A DNA stretch of 64,000 nucleotides from Ralstonia pickettii (GTDB taxonomy: Bacteria; Pseudomonadota; Gammaproteobacteria; Burkholderiales; Burkholderiaceae). This document shows positions 55,926-63,907 of this stretch, piece by piece (the stretch's first letter is position 1; the number at the start of each line of letters is the position of its first letter). The stretch lies in assembly GCF_016466415.2 (NCBI RefSeq), contig NZ_CP066771.1, forward strand, positions 1,488,001 through 1,552,000, given 5' to 3'. The notes beneath the pieces were generated by a model that saw only the letters and a list, made by a program, of their open reading frames with translations, was not told where the DNA came from and searched no databases. Both the position numbers and the translations under genes were made by a program.

Positions 55926-57245
55926 TTAGTTGTCGCTGGTGAGACGCACGCCCTTGGTTTCCTGAAGCAGGAACACCATGGCCGACGCAATGAGGTAGGA
56001 CACCGATGCCAGCGAAATCGTCGCAGTGAATCCGATCAGCGGTATCAGGATCGGCACCAGCTTGATACCGAGGATGGCGCCCACGCGGCCAAAGTTGAAA
56101 CAGAAGCCGGCCGCCGTGGAACGAATGCTGGTGGGGAACAGCTCGGAATACCAGGCGCCGAAGCCGCTGAAGTAGCCGGTAAAGAAACCGAGCAGTGCCG
56201 CAAGGACGCCAATGGCGACGATGTTGCGGGTTGTGAATGCTAGTTTTCCGTCCGTCAGTGGCATCAATGTCGCGCCGTATGCGAACACCGGCACCATGAT
56301 TGCCATGCCCAGGAAGAACAGCGCAAACGACTTGCGGCGACCAATCAATTCGGCAAGCTGGCCGTAGACGAGATAGCCTATCGTGGCACCGATGCCGGTC
56401 CAAATCAGGAACACCGGAGCCTGGTCCACACGCACATGCAGGATGCTCTGCAGATAGGTCGGGGTAAAGGTCGTGATGATCCAGTACCCGTACATGCCGA
56501 AGATCGAAATCGACAGGCCCAGCAGGGTCATCTTCAGGTAGGCCGGGCGGAAGATCTCGAACAGGCTCGACTTCTTCGCGTGTTTCGCCTTGTAGGTTCG
56601 GTTAGCAAGCCAGACCGGCGACTCCTTCACGAACAGCAGGATGAATACAAACGTCACGTATGCAGGAATCGATGCGTAGATGAAGAGCTTGCGCCAGGAA
56701 TCGGGGTTCGAGGGGTCGAGTAGCGTCCATGCGAAGCATGCCGCCAGGAGTCCGCCGCCTGACCAACCGGTTTGCATGAACGCGATGGCCTTGGCGCGGC
56801 CCTCCGGGGCCCAGATCTCAGACACCAGTGCCGATGCAGCGGACCACAGGCCACCCACGGCCACACCGACGCAGAATCGGTAGACATTCAACTCGAGCAC
56901 GCTCGATGCGAAGCCACACAGCAGCGTTCCGGTGCCATAGATGAACACGGACGCGAGAATGGTCTTCTTGCGTCCGATCCGGTCCGCGATATTGCCCAGA
57001 AACAGCCCACCGATCCCTGTTGCGAGCAGAAACCATGCGACAGTGGAGACGACATCCCTCAGGCCAACGGAGAAGGTATTCGCAATCGCAAGCATCACGA
57101 AACCGAAGATGGTCGCGTCCAGCGCATCGAACAGCCATGCCGCCCAGGAACCACCGAGCGTCACATAGCGCTGTACGGTAGACGAAAGAGCAGGCTGCCG
57201 GAACGCCCCGGTGCTTGCCGCGTCTGGCGATGAGTTGATAGTCAA
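55926..57245 (-). CDS. MFS transporter (organic-acid type)
   Basis: A 439-residue, 12-helix major facilitator. Landmarks are GSWAAWLFDALDATIFGFVMLAI in helix 1, GGLFLGNIADRIGRKKTIL in loop 2-3, RFCVGVAVGGLWSAASALVSE in helix 4-5, and a second-half YLVYGQLAELIGRRKSF. Asp residues in helix 1 are typical of aromatic- or organic-acid:H+ symporters. It precedes the maleate isomerase gene and is divergent from a LysR regulator. Import of maleate or a similar acid is inferred. Confidence 0.9.
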   Translation of the reverse strand: MTINSSPDAASTGAFRQPALSSTVQRYVTLGGSWAAWLFDALDATIFGFVMLAIANTFSVGLRDVVSTVAWFLLATGIGGLFLGNIADRIGRKKTILASVFIYGTGTLLCGFASSVLELNVYRFCVGVAVGGLWSAASALVSEIWAPEGRAKAIAFMQTGWSGGGLLAACFAWTLLDPSNPDSWRKLFIYASIPAYVTFVFILLFVKESPVWLANRTYKAKHAKKSSLFEIFRPAYLKMTLLGLSISIFGMYGYWIITTFTPTYLQSILHVRVDQAPVFLIWTGIGATIGYLVYGQLAELIGRRKSFALFFLGMAIMVPVFAYGATLMPLTDGKLAFTTRNIVAIGVLAALLGFFTGYFSGFGAWYSELFPTSIRSTAAGFCFNFGRVGAILGIKLVPILIPLIGFTATISLASVSYLIASAMVFLLQETKGVRLTSDN

Positions 57246-57366
57246 TTTGGTCTCCGTTCGTTATTGCCAGGTCTTGTCCGCTTGTGGGAAGAGGCCGACA
57301 GATCTTCGAGCTTGCGGCTACACTTGCGCCATGCGACTAACTCTGGGCGGATGAATGTTAGAAGCC

Positions 57367-57380
57367 CAACCAATGTTGGT
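57367..57380. promoter_or_regulatory. Candidate LysR operator between the MFS and LysR genes
   Basis: An inverted repeat CCAAC-CAAT-GTTGG sits in the 213-bp divergent intergenic region. Position and symmetry suit a LysR regulator, but the match to a T-N11-A box is only approximate. Confidence 0.35.
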
Positions 57381-57458
57381 ACATCAATCATTCGCGAGCT
57401 CACCATCGCTGATTGCGATGGTGCTTCAGCAGCCAGGGCCACTGGATCACGCACGCCA

Positions 57459-58388
57459 ATGAAACTGGATCCGCAATCACTTCGCCTGTTTATCAGCGTG
57501 CTTGAGGAAGGCACCATTGCGGCTGCCTCGCAGCGCGAACACATTGCCGCGGCCGCCGTGAGTCGCCGGCTCAGCGAGCTGGAGTCGCTTCTGGGATCGC
57601 AACTCCTGATTCGCAGCAATAAGGGCATCGAACCTACGGAAGCCGGAACGGCGCTGATGTACATGGCGCGCGGTGTCCTGAACGACCTCAGCGGCATCGT
57701 CTCGGAGATGCAGGAGTACTCGCATGGCAAGCGGGGATCGGTTCGCCTGCTCGCCAATATTTCCGCGATTACCCAGTTTTTGCCCGCACTCCTGAAATCG
57801 TTCATGGAAAAGCACCCGAATATCCGGGTGACCCTTGAACAGATGGAGAGCCTCGCGATCACGCGGAGCGTCGCCGAAAGCCGTGCCGATATTGGGCTCT
57901 TTACGCGCATGCCGCATGAGGCCAGCGTCGAGATCCACCCCTTTCGCACCGACGAACTCGTGGTCTTGCTTCAAGCGGATCACCCGCTTGCGGACCGCGC
58001 CAGCGTTTGCTTCGATGAAGTACTTGATTTCGACGTTGTGTCCCTGCACAGCGGGACACACCTGCACTACCAGATGCTGCAGGCCGCAAACGAATCCGGC
58101 CGCACATTCTCGCCGCGGATGGAGGTATCCAGTTACGATGCGCTCTGTTTAATGGTGCAGACCGGCATGGGCATCGGCATATTGCCAAAGGGCAGTACCA
58201 GCGCGTATAGCATGCCGGAAATGAAGATCCTGCGTCTGGACGAACCGTGGGCCCAGCGAGAACTATCGATGTGCGTGCGCAACGTGGAAACACTGACACC
58301 GGCGGCACGACTCCTGTTCGATCACCTTCAGCGCGAGCAATCTGCTGAAACACCTGCAGTGAATGGCACCGCGGCGACGTCCTCCTAG
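57459..58388 (+). CDS. LysR-family transcriptional regulator
   Basis: A 309-residue LysR regulator. The DNA-binding domain is MKLDPQSLRLFISVLEEGTI, AAASQREHIAAAAVSRRLSELE and GSQLLIRSNKGIEPTEAG. The sensor domain starts near KRGSVRLLANISAI. The ATG at 57459 is chosen because MKLDPQSLRLF is the typical start; the open frame extends to 57264. It is divergent from the MFS/maleate isomerase operon and is likely its regulator. Confidence 0.9.
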   Translation: MKLDPQSLRLFISVLEEGTIAAASQREHIAAAAVSRRLSELESLLGSQLLIRSNKGIEPTEAGTALMYMARGVLNDLSGIVSEMQEYSHGKRGSVRLLANISAITQFLPALLKSFMEKHPNIRVTLEQMESLAITRSVAESRADIGLFTRMPHEASVEIHPFRTDELVVLLQADHPLADRASVCFDEVLDFDVVSLHSGTHLHYQMLQAANESGRTFSPRMEVSSYDALCLMVQTGMGIGILPKGSTSAYSMPEMKILRLDEPWAQRELSMCVRNVETLTPAARLLFDHLQREQSAETPAVNGTAATSS

Positions 58389-58399
58389 ATGAAGCCACC

Positions 58400-58759
58400 G
58401 TGCAAGCTGTCCGGTCAATGGCGTGCGCGCCTGTCAAAGACCCGAAGACCGGTCAACCAACGCACACACCCTTCTCCAGACTGTTCGCATTCGGCCTAGA
58501 CCGCACCGTGCCGCCGCCCGCACACTCGCCGACCTCGCCGGCCTCCACCCCGCTGACGTCGAGCGCGCTGCAACTGCTCAACAAACACCTCTGCCAGGCC
58601 GACCGCTACACCGGCATGCTCATCGTCCTGCAGCACGACGACGCCAAAGAGCCCGCTGTCATCTCCGCCGGCACCTATCGGCACGAGCGCGCCCGCGCGC
58701 TGACTGATTTTGCGCGGGCGTCGGTGCAGATTTCGGAGTTGATTGAGGCGGGGGTGTAG
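58400..58759 (+). CDS. Hypothetical protein
   Basis: A 119-residue open frame directly after the LysR gene. The C-terminal half looks like a real protein (LQLLNKHLCQADRYTGMLIVLQ, EPAVISAGTYRHERARALTDF, SVQISELIEAGV, helical with conserved-looking composition). The N-terminal 50 residues are Pro/Thr/Ser-rich and less convincing. No family is recognised. Start uncertain. Confidence 0.45.
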   Translation: MQAVRSMACAPVKDPKTGQPTHTPFSRLFAFGLDRTVPPPAHSPTSPASTPLTSSALQLLNKHLCQADRYTGMLIVLQHDDAKEPAVISAGTYRHERARALTDFARASVQISELIEAGV

Positions 58760-58867
58760 ACGCCAAACTGCGGCACGCATCGCTGGAGGCTTCGGCCTTG
58801 CGATGCGGCGGTCAGAGTGGGACTTAAAGCAGAGCGAGCGCCTGCGCGCAAGACTGCCAGCCAATCT

Positions 58868-59335
58868 TTACACGGCCACCTTGCGCTTGCGGCGTCCGAC
58901 CGCGATGTGTACCCACAGGGCGACACACGACAAAAGACCCGCAGACCAGTGAAGATACTCTGCACTTTGGCGCAACAACTGGCCATTCACGTAGTACAGC
59001 GCATAGCCCGTGACGACCAGCATCAATGCGAGGGAGCCGAGCAACGCTCCGGCTGCGCGATTACGTTTTCGCATCCATGCGTTACGGATATGCGGCCCCC
59101 ACAGCATTCCAAACAGGTAAAGCACTGCCATGGCGGCCGCGCCGTGCAGCTTCATGCTCCAAGCGAGCACCAGCGTTCCGCCTTCGCTGCCGTCGTCTAG
59201 AAAATGCAGGACCAGCCAGGCGAGCCCCGTAACCAGCAGGGCAGCAAATACCCCATAGACCAGCCAGCGCCGTCGCGGACTAAGGCGAAAAGCGCTTTCG
59301 CGCAGATGGAGGGAGAAACGTGGTGGAACGGACAT
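58868..59335 (-). CDS. Small four-helix membrane protein, possible b-type cytochrome
   Basis: A 155-residue membrane protein with about four helices: LVYGVFAALLVTGLAWLVLHF, KLHGAAAMAVLYLFGMLWG, ALLGSLALMLVVTGYALYYV and HWSAGLLSCVALWVHIAVG. His residues lie within or near helices 1, 2 and 4, a pattern compatible with b-haem ligation as in cytochrome b561/DUF4405-like proteins. This is an inference; no Pfam match can be run here. It is the last gene of the operon with apbE (17-bp gap) and the FMN-binding protein. A role in passing electrons from the quinone pool to periplasmic flavin would fit. Confidence 0.75.
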   Translation of the reverse strand: MSVPPRFSLHLRESAFRLSPRRRWLVYGVFAALLVTGLAWLVLHFLDDGSEGGTLVLAWSMKLHGAAAMAVLYLFGMLWGPHIRNAWMRKRNRAAGALLGSLALMLVVTGYALYYVNGQLLRQSAEYLHWSAGLLSCVALWVHIAVGRRKRKVAV

Positions 59336-59352
59336 GGAGTACTGTCGGCCGG

Positions 59353-60132
59353 CTAAGCTCGCGAGTATACGACCACAGCCCCGCCGTACCGTCTCAACAG
59401 CGGATGCGCTGCATCGCCAGTGGCAAGCACGACTTTGGTCAGCGCGTCGGCCAGCATGCAGGTGGGCGCCTGCACCGTTGCACCGGCAAGCGGTGGCAGC
59501 AACCTGCCGCGAGCATCGCGGATGCGGGATGCACTTTCGGCGACTGCGCCAAAACCGCCAGCCGTCGAACTCGCCAGTGCCGCGTTGTCGAGCAGCACAG
59601 ACGTTGCAACACGGGCAGCGTTTTGCGGGTCACGCACCTGCACCGACATCGGCCAGGCGCCGTGGTGGCGCAGGTCGCCGCCGGCATTCACGATCGCGCG
59701 CTCGACCGCGAAGGTGCGCAACACCTCGATCGCACAATCCACCGCAAAACCCTTGGCGATGCCTCCAAGATCCATGTATGCGCAGGTTTCTTTGACGACG
59801 ATGTCACCGTCGAAGGAAATGGGAAACCGCCTGTCCGCGAGCAAGTCGGAGGGGCTGACACGGCAATCGAATGCGCGCTCCGACACGATATGCAGTTCAG
59901 CCGCAAGGCGCAGAACGGCAAGGGTCCGAGAATCTGCAATGAGCCTCTCACCCGGCGCCGCGCGATTGATGACCTGCAGTTCACTGTCCTTCGCATGAAA
60001 AGTGAGCAATGCGTGCACAGCGGCCATCTCGTCGAACGCGGCCGCCACGGCGGCTTCCGCCTCCGACCCTTCAGCCTGCACGTCGACCAGGGTGCCGAGC
60101 AACGGGCGCGCGCGCCGGCAAGTCGCGCGCAT
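59353..60132 (-). CDS. apbE: FAD:protein FMN transferase (ApbE)
   Basis: A 259-residue ApbE-family enzyme that covalently attaches FMN to a Thr/Ser of periplasmic proteins. Motifs are RPLLGTLVDVQAEG at the start, MDLGGIAKGFAVDCAIEVL (FAD/Mg site), VNAGGDLRHHG and the C-terminal ADALTKVVLATG with a conserved Asp. The start ATG 60132 shares its A with the stop codon of the FMN-binding protein (TGATG), so they are translationally coupled; the neighbour is the likely substrate. No clear lipobox or signal peptide at the chosen start, which is shorter than many ApbE proteins. Confidence 0.92.
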   Translation of the reverse strand: MRATCRRARPLLGTLVDVQAEGSEAEAAVAAAFDEMAAVHALLTFHAKDSELQVINRAAPGERLIADSRTLAVLRLAAELHIVSERAFDCRVSPSDLLADRRFPISFDGDIVVKETCAYMDLGGIAKGFAVDCAIEVLRTFAVERAIVNAGGDLRHHGAWPMSVQVRDPQNAARVATSVLLDNAALASSTAGGFGAVAESASRIRDARGRLLPPLAGATVQAPTCMLADALTKVVLATGDAAHPLLRRYGGAVVVYSRA

Positions 60133-60692
60133 CAGCGCTGGACGAGCGCCAACCGCGCCATCACCGCAATGCGCCGGATGCCATCGGTGAGATGCGTGCA
60201 CGACAACGTTGCTCCGCTGATGTTGTTGATGTCATCGCCCACACGCAGCGCCGAATTGGCCGACTTGCCCAGAAACTGTGCGCGCCACGGCTTGTTGCGG
60301 ACTTCGTAGCCGTGGCTTTCTCGGTAGGTAAGGATTTCCACGCCGCTGATCTCGCCGGCGGTGTTCAGGGCCACGGCGTAGTTGATGAGCTCGAATTTGC
60401 CGATGACGGCGTCGGTCACGAAGTAGCCGAGTGTCTTATCACCTTGCTTGGCTTGCCATGCGCGCCACGCACCCGGCTTGGCCGGGCCGCCCGCACGTTC
60501 GGCCAACTGCTTGAGCTGGTCGGCTGAGAGCGTGAGCGGCACCGGCTCAAAGCCTGTGGCGCCGGGAAACATTGCCTTCTGGGCCTCGGCAGCGGACAGG
60601 TAGTCCGCCGCAAACGCCTTGGTGACAATCATGCCCGGCGCCCCCACGGCGGCGGCACAGACAAGAACAATGGGCACTGGCTGGTAACGCAT
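60132..60692 (-). CDS. Periplasmic FMN-binding protein (ApbE substrate)
   Basis: A 186-residue protein with a Sec signal peptide (about 1-29, MRYQPVPIVLVCAAAVGAPG, cleavage after AFA) and an FMN-binding domain. The covalent flavinylation site SGATLS is at residues 159-164, with Thr162 as probable attachment residue, as in NqrC/RnfG domains. It also has YFVTDAVIGKFELINYAVAL and VEILTYRESHGYEV, typical of this domain. ATG 60692 has the signal peptide directly after it. Coupled to apbE downstream and 35 bp after the porin gene. Confidence 0.92.
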   Translation of the reverse strand: MRYQPVPIVLVCAAAVGAPGMIVTKAFAADYLSAAEAQKAMFPGATGFEPVPLTLSADQLKQLAERAGGPAKPGAWRAWQAKQGDKTLGYFVTDAVIGKFELINYAVALNTAGEISGVEILTYRESHGYEVRNKPWRAQFLGKSANSALRVGDDINNISGATLSCTHLTDGIRRIAVMARLALVQR

Positions 60693-60727
60693 GGCTTGCA
60701 CCTCCTTGGATTTGCCGCTCCCGCAGC

Positions 60728-62104
60728 TTAGAACGACACGCCCAGACCCAGATCCACACGAGAGAAATCGCGGTTCTGCTTGAAGCGCTGGTAGTCCACC
60801 TTGAAGACCACGTTCGGGTTCAGATAGAAGTTCGCGCCGATGGTGTACACGGTGTCCGACAGCGAGGGCCAACCGGCAGGCATCGTGAAGCCCGGAGCCA
60901 GACCTTCGTACTTCTCGGCCATGTTGTAGCGTTCATAGCGGACGAACGGCGCGAAGCGGTAGTCGCCCTTCTGCCACAGGTTGTAGGCCGCCTGTGCATA
61001 CCAGCCGTAGAACGCCGCCGGCATCGGGTTGGCGGCACCCGGGTTCAGCTGATTGGCGGCAGCGGTGTTGCTGAACGTACCGCGTGCATACAGGGCAGAC
61101 AGATCCCACTTGCCCGGCGTCCAGCGCGCGTGCGCTTCGTACAGCGTGGCGCGCTGTTCAGGCAGCACGGCTTCGGTGCTCGACCGGCTGCTCTTGCCCG
61201 TGAAGACCGAGCCGCCCAGCGTCACGCCCGAAATACCGGTGTAGTTCAGCGCCACATACTGCGACAGGTTCTTGGCGTTGGCCAGCCCCAGTTCCTGGTG
61301 CGAGGTCTGCATCGGGGCGATGGCGTTGTTCTGCATCTCCAGCGCGGACTTAAACAGCGGGTTCTCCGGGTTGAAGTTCCACTTGGCCAGGTCCAGCCCG
61401 GTAGTCAGACCCACATTCCAGTTCAGGCCGAAATCGGTATCGCCGTACAGCGAGAGACCGCCCTCACGCCACGTGCTCGGGATGATCAGCGTCTCGACAA
61501 AGTTGCGATGCACGCCGTAGTAATTGGTCGGCTCGTGGTTGCGGTTGATGAACCCCGCTGGGATCAGGAACAGGCCCGCATTCAGGCCGATCTTGTCGGT
61601 CAGCTTGTGGTCGATGTAGAACTGCTCGACTTCGAATTCACCCGAGTCGGTGGCCGACGTGATGGCGTGCTCGATCTCGAATTCGGAGTTGAAGCGCGTC
61701 TTGTCGTCGAACTTGTAGCCGATACCGAACACTGCGCGCGCAAGGTCGAACTTGGTGTCTTCGGAACGGCGCGTCGGGCGGCTGTAGTTGGCTTCGCCGT
61801 AGCCCCACAGCGTAAGGTTGTCCAGCGGCGATGGCCTGGTCGAGGCGAGCTGTGCCGTCTGCACGGTCTGCTGCACGTCTTGCAGGGCCGCGGTTTGCTG
61901 TGCCTGTGCCTTCGCCTGCGTCTGCTGCTGCGTGGCGAGCGTCGCGTTCTGCGCCTTCACCTCTTTCAGTTCGGCCTTGAGCGCTTCAATCTGCGCGGCC
62001 ATGGCGTCGAGTTTCTGTTCGAGTTGCGCGGTGGTGGCGGCATTGGCTGCGCCGGCCCCCATCAGCGCAATGGCGGCGGCTACCGACAAGGCGGTTCGTT
62101 TCAT
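60728..62104 (-). CDS. Outer-membrane porin with N-terminal coiled coil (OprO/OprP-like)
   Basis: A 458-residue outer-membrane protein. A signal peptide (about 1-22) is followed by a coiled coil (residues about 25-85, LEQKLDAMAAQIEALKAELK and Gln-rich repeats). The beta-barrel begins near LTLWGYGEANYSRP and ends SRVDLGLGVSF with the terminal Phe. Barrel landmarks include LNAGLFLIPAGFINRNHEP and NYYGVHRNFVETLIIPSTW, seen in phosphate/pyrophosphate-selective-type porins, though the true substrate is unknown. It lies 37 bp after the peroxidase gene in the five-gene operon. Confidence 0.9.
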   Translation of the reverse strand: MKRTALSVAAAIALMGAGAANAATTAQLEQKLDAMAAQIEALKAELKEVKAQNATLATQQQTQAKAQAQQTAALQDVQQTVQTAQLASTRPSPLDNLTLWGYGEANYSRPTRRSEDTKFDLARAVFGIGYKFDDKTRFNSEFEIEHAITSATDSGEFEVEQFYIDHKLTDKIGLNAGLFLIPAGFINRNHEPTNYYGVHRNFVETLIIPSTWREGGLSLYGDTDFGLNWNVGLTTGLDLAKWNFNPENPLFKSALEMQNNAIAPMQTSHQELGLANAKNLSQYVALNYTGISGVTLGGSVFTGKSSRSSTEAVLPEQRATLYEAHARWTPGKWDLSALYARGTFSNTAAANQLNPGAANPMPAAFYGWYAQAAYNLWQKGDYRFAPFVRYERYNMAEKYEGLAPGFTMPAGWPSLSDTVYTIGANFYLNPNVVFKVDYQRFKQNRDFSRVDLGLGVSF

Positions 62105-62141
62105 GCTGTGACGCTCCCTGGTCTTGAAATTTTGAATTGGC

Positions 62142-63548
62142 TTACTTGCTTGTTGCCGTCTTGCTCAGCGTGGCTCCGCTGGCAGAGACGGTCTGGATAC
62201 GGGCGGCACCCACGCTGGCTGCGGTGGAACTGCATTGCGCTGGCACGCGATAGGCCGACGGGTTGGCCGGATCAAATCCGTCGGTGAGCGTGCACAGGAA
62301 ATGCACGAGATCACTCATCTCCTGGTTCGTCAGCGACGGCGCGGTGCCTGGGTTGTATGGCACTTCGGTCACGTTCACGTTGCCATCGAAGGCGACCGGC
62401 AGATCGTTGTATGGCACATCGGGTGTGCCGTCGGCCTTGACGTACCAGCGGCCGGGGTCGGTATCGCGCGTGATGTACCACGCCACCACCTGATCCAGCG
62501 TCTGGAACACGCCGTTGTGGAAATACGGTGGCGTCAGCGCGATGTTGCGTAGCGTCGGCACTTTGAACTTGCCGCATGTCGAGCCACCTACGCGGAAGTC
62601 GGTACGCAGCGGCCCGCAGATGCCGAGGTCGTAATAGCTGTAGTTCGGATCGCCCAGCGCCAGGCCGTTCTTCGGCACGTACGGCAGCGTGGTGCCTTCC
62701 TGGTTGGCAGCAATGCTCCAGTTGCGCGGGATGCCGACGTTGTCGTATGTGAAATCGGTAAACAACGCCGGCGTGCTGCCCTTGCCTGTCGAGATATGGC
62801 AAGCGTTGCAATTGCCCTTGGTCGGGTTGTTGAACAGCAGCAGGCCGCGCGTCTCGGCATCCGTCAGCGTTGTCTTGCCGGCGAGGTAGGCGTCGAACTT
62901 GCTGTCGAAGGTGTGGAAGCTCGGGTCTTCAGATTGGAAGGCCGCCAGCGCGCGGCCGATGCTCTGCATGGCGGCCGCACTGTCCTGGATGCCGGCCTTG
63001 GTGAACGCCGCAGTGAACTGATCGAGGTACGGCCGCGTCAGCAGCGTCTTCAACACGTCGTCTGCCGAGGCGTTGGCCATCTCGAATTCATTGGTGAACG
63101 GCTGCTGCGCCTGATCAGCCAAGGATGCCGAACGACCATCGCGGAAGAAACCGCCGGAAGCCTTGCCGGTACTGTCGATCTTGAAGTTCGGCGTGAACGA
63201 AGCGTAATTTAGCGACGGGGTGTTTCGCAGGCCGGGCAAATCGGAATTCGGCCCGCCGATCGATACGGCCAGATTGTTCGGATCAGTGAAACCGCGCGCC
63301 GGGTCATGGCACGACGCGCAAGACTGTTTGCCCGAGGCCGAGAGCGTCTGATCGAAAAAGATTTGCTTGCCGACCTGCGCCATGGGCGACAGGCCATCTG
63401 TTGCCGCGGGGGAAGACGTGCTAGCGCTATCTCCGCCACCGCCGCATCCCGACACCAGCGCGGCGGACGCCGCAGCCGACAGCACCAAGCGAGCCGCACG
63501 CCACAGCCGGGCTTGTGCGCTGCTTCCTCGACATTTCTCTGCTTTCAT
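62142..63548 (-). CDS. Di-heme cytochrome c peroxidase / MauG-family lipoprotein
   Basis: A 468-residue exported di-haem protein. An N-terminal lipobox (LVSGC, Cys35) suggests a lipid anchor. The haem-binding motifs are CASCH at 77-81 and CNACH at 247-251. Between them is GGFFRDGRSASLADQAQQPF, typical of the CcpA/MauG fold, and after them VPTLRNIALTPPYFHNGVFQTL, the usual C-terminal signature. It is longer than CcpA (about 330 residues), with an extra segment after haem 2 (GICGPLRTDFRVGGSTCGK). It either reduces peroxide or oxidises a protein partner. First gene of the operon; no terminator before the porin. Confidence 0.92.
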   Translation of the reverse strand: MKAEKCRGSSAQARLWRAARLVLSAAASAALVSGCGGGGDSASTSSPAATDGLSPMAQVGKQIFFDQTLSASGKQSCASCHDPARGFTDPNNLAVSIGGPNSDLPGLRNTPSLNYASFTPNFKIDSTGKASGGFFRDGRSASLADQAQQPFTNEFEMANASADDVLKTLLTRPYLDQFTAAFTKAGIQDSAAAMQSIGRALAAFQSEDPSFHTFDSKFDAYLAGKTTLTDAETRGLLLFNNPTKGNCNACHISTGKGSTPALFTDFTYDNVGIPRNWSIAANQEGTTLPYVPKNGLALGDPNYSYYDLGICGPLRTDFRVGGSTCGKFKVPTLRNIALTPPYFHNGVFQTLDQVVAWYITRDTDPGRWYVKADGTPDVPYNDLPVAFDGNVNVTEVPYNPGTAPSLTNQEMSDLVHFLCTLTDGFDPANPSAYRVPAQCSSTAASVGAARIQTVSASGATLSKTATSK

Positions 63549-63598
63549 TTCCCTGACGCGGCAAGCTCTTTAGCCTACTAAGGCGGCTCAATTAATGG

Positions 63599-63676
63599 TA
63601 ATAGGGGTAAGCGTCCTTTTCGTGCAAAATCTGGGGGTAATAGGGGTAAGCGTCCTTTTCGTGCAAAATCTGGCGG
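63599..63676. repeat. Two direct 39-bp repeats
   Basis: Copies at 63599-63637 and 63638-63676 start TAATAGGGGTAAGCGTCC and continue TTTTCGTGCAAAATCTGG; they are identical over the first 36 positions. Confidence 0.9.
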
Positions 63677-63736
63677 TTCCGTCTGAGTTTTCCTTGTAGA
63701 TCAGTGGCTTGGAAATTCAGCGATTTCGCGACAGTC

Positions 63737-63873
63737 GTCCTTTTTGTGCGGAATCTGGCGGTTTCATACTGCTGGCCCAGGCAAACCTAGCTGTGTCCGG
63801 AAGGCCTGGCTGAGGGTGGGCAGCATATTCACTGCGCAGTGAATATGTCGTTTCTGCCGAATATTGGCGGTGG
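63737..63873. repeat. Two further degenerate copies of the core site
   Basis: The core GTCC-TTTT-GTGC-AATCTGGCGG of the 39-bp repeats recurs at 63737-63761 (GTCCTTTTTGTGCGGAATCT) and, more weakly, at 63847-63870 (GTCGTTTCTGCCGAATATTG). Spacings of the core are 39, 85 and 110 bp. All copies have the same orientation. Confidence 0.75.
63824..63847. repeat. Perfect 24-bp palindrome
   Basis: CATATTCACTGC is followed immediately by its exact reverse complement GCAGTGAATATG, without a loop. The last base overlaps the fourth core site. It could be a protein-binding operator or recombination site; with no T-run it is not a typical terminator. Confidence 0.9.
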
Positions 63874-63907
63874 CAGAGCTCCCGCCTGACATGCAGCGAC
63901 TCACCCC

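Larger units (their letters stand above)
63549..63907. other. Intergenic region with reiterated sites
   Basis: No gene is seen over about 360 bp. It should contain the promoter of the peroxidase operon and carries the repeats and palindrome listed below, up to the end of the partial gene at 63908. Confidence 0.7.

Noticed and set aside
63599-63870. Repeat array considered as CRISPR
   Set aside because: Only two full repeats are adjacent without spacers, and the others are degenerate with irregular distances of 85 and 110 bp.
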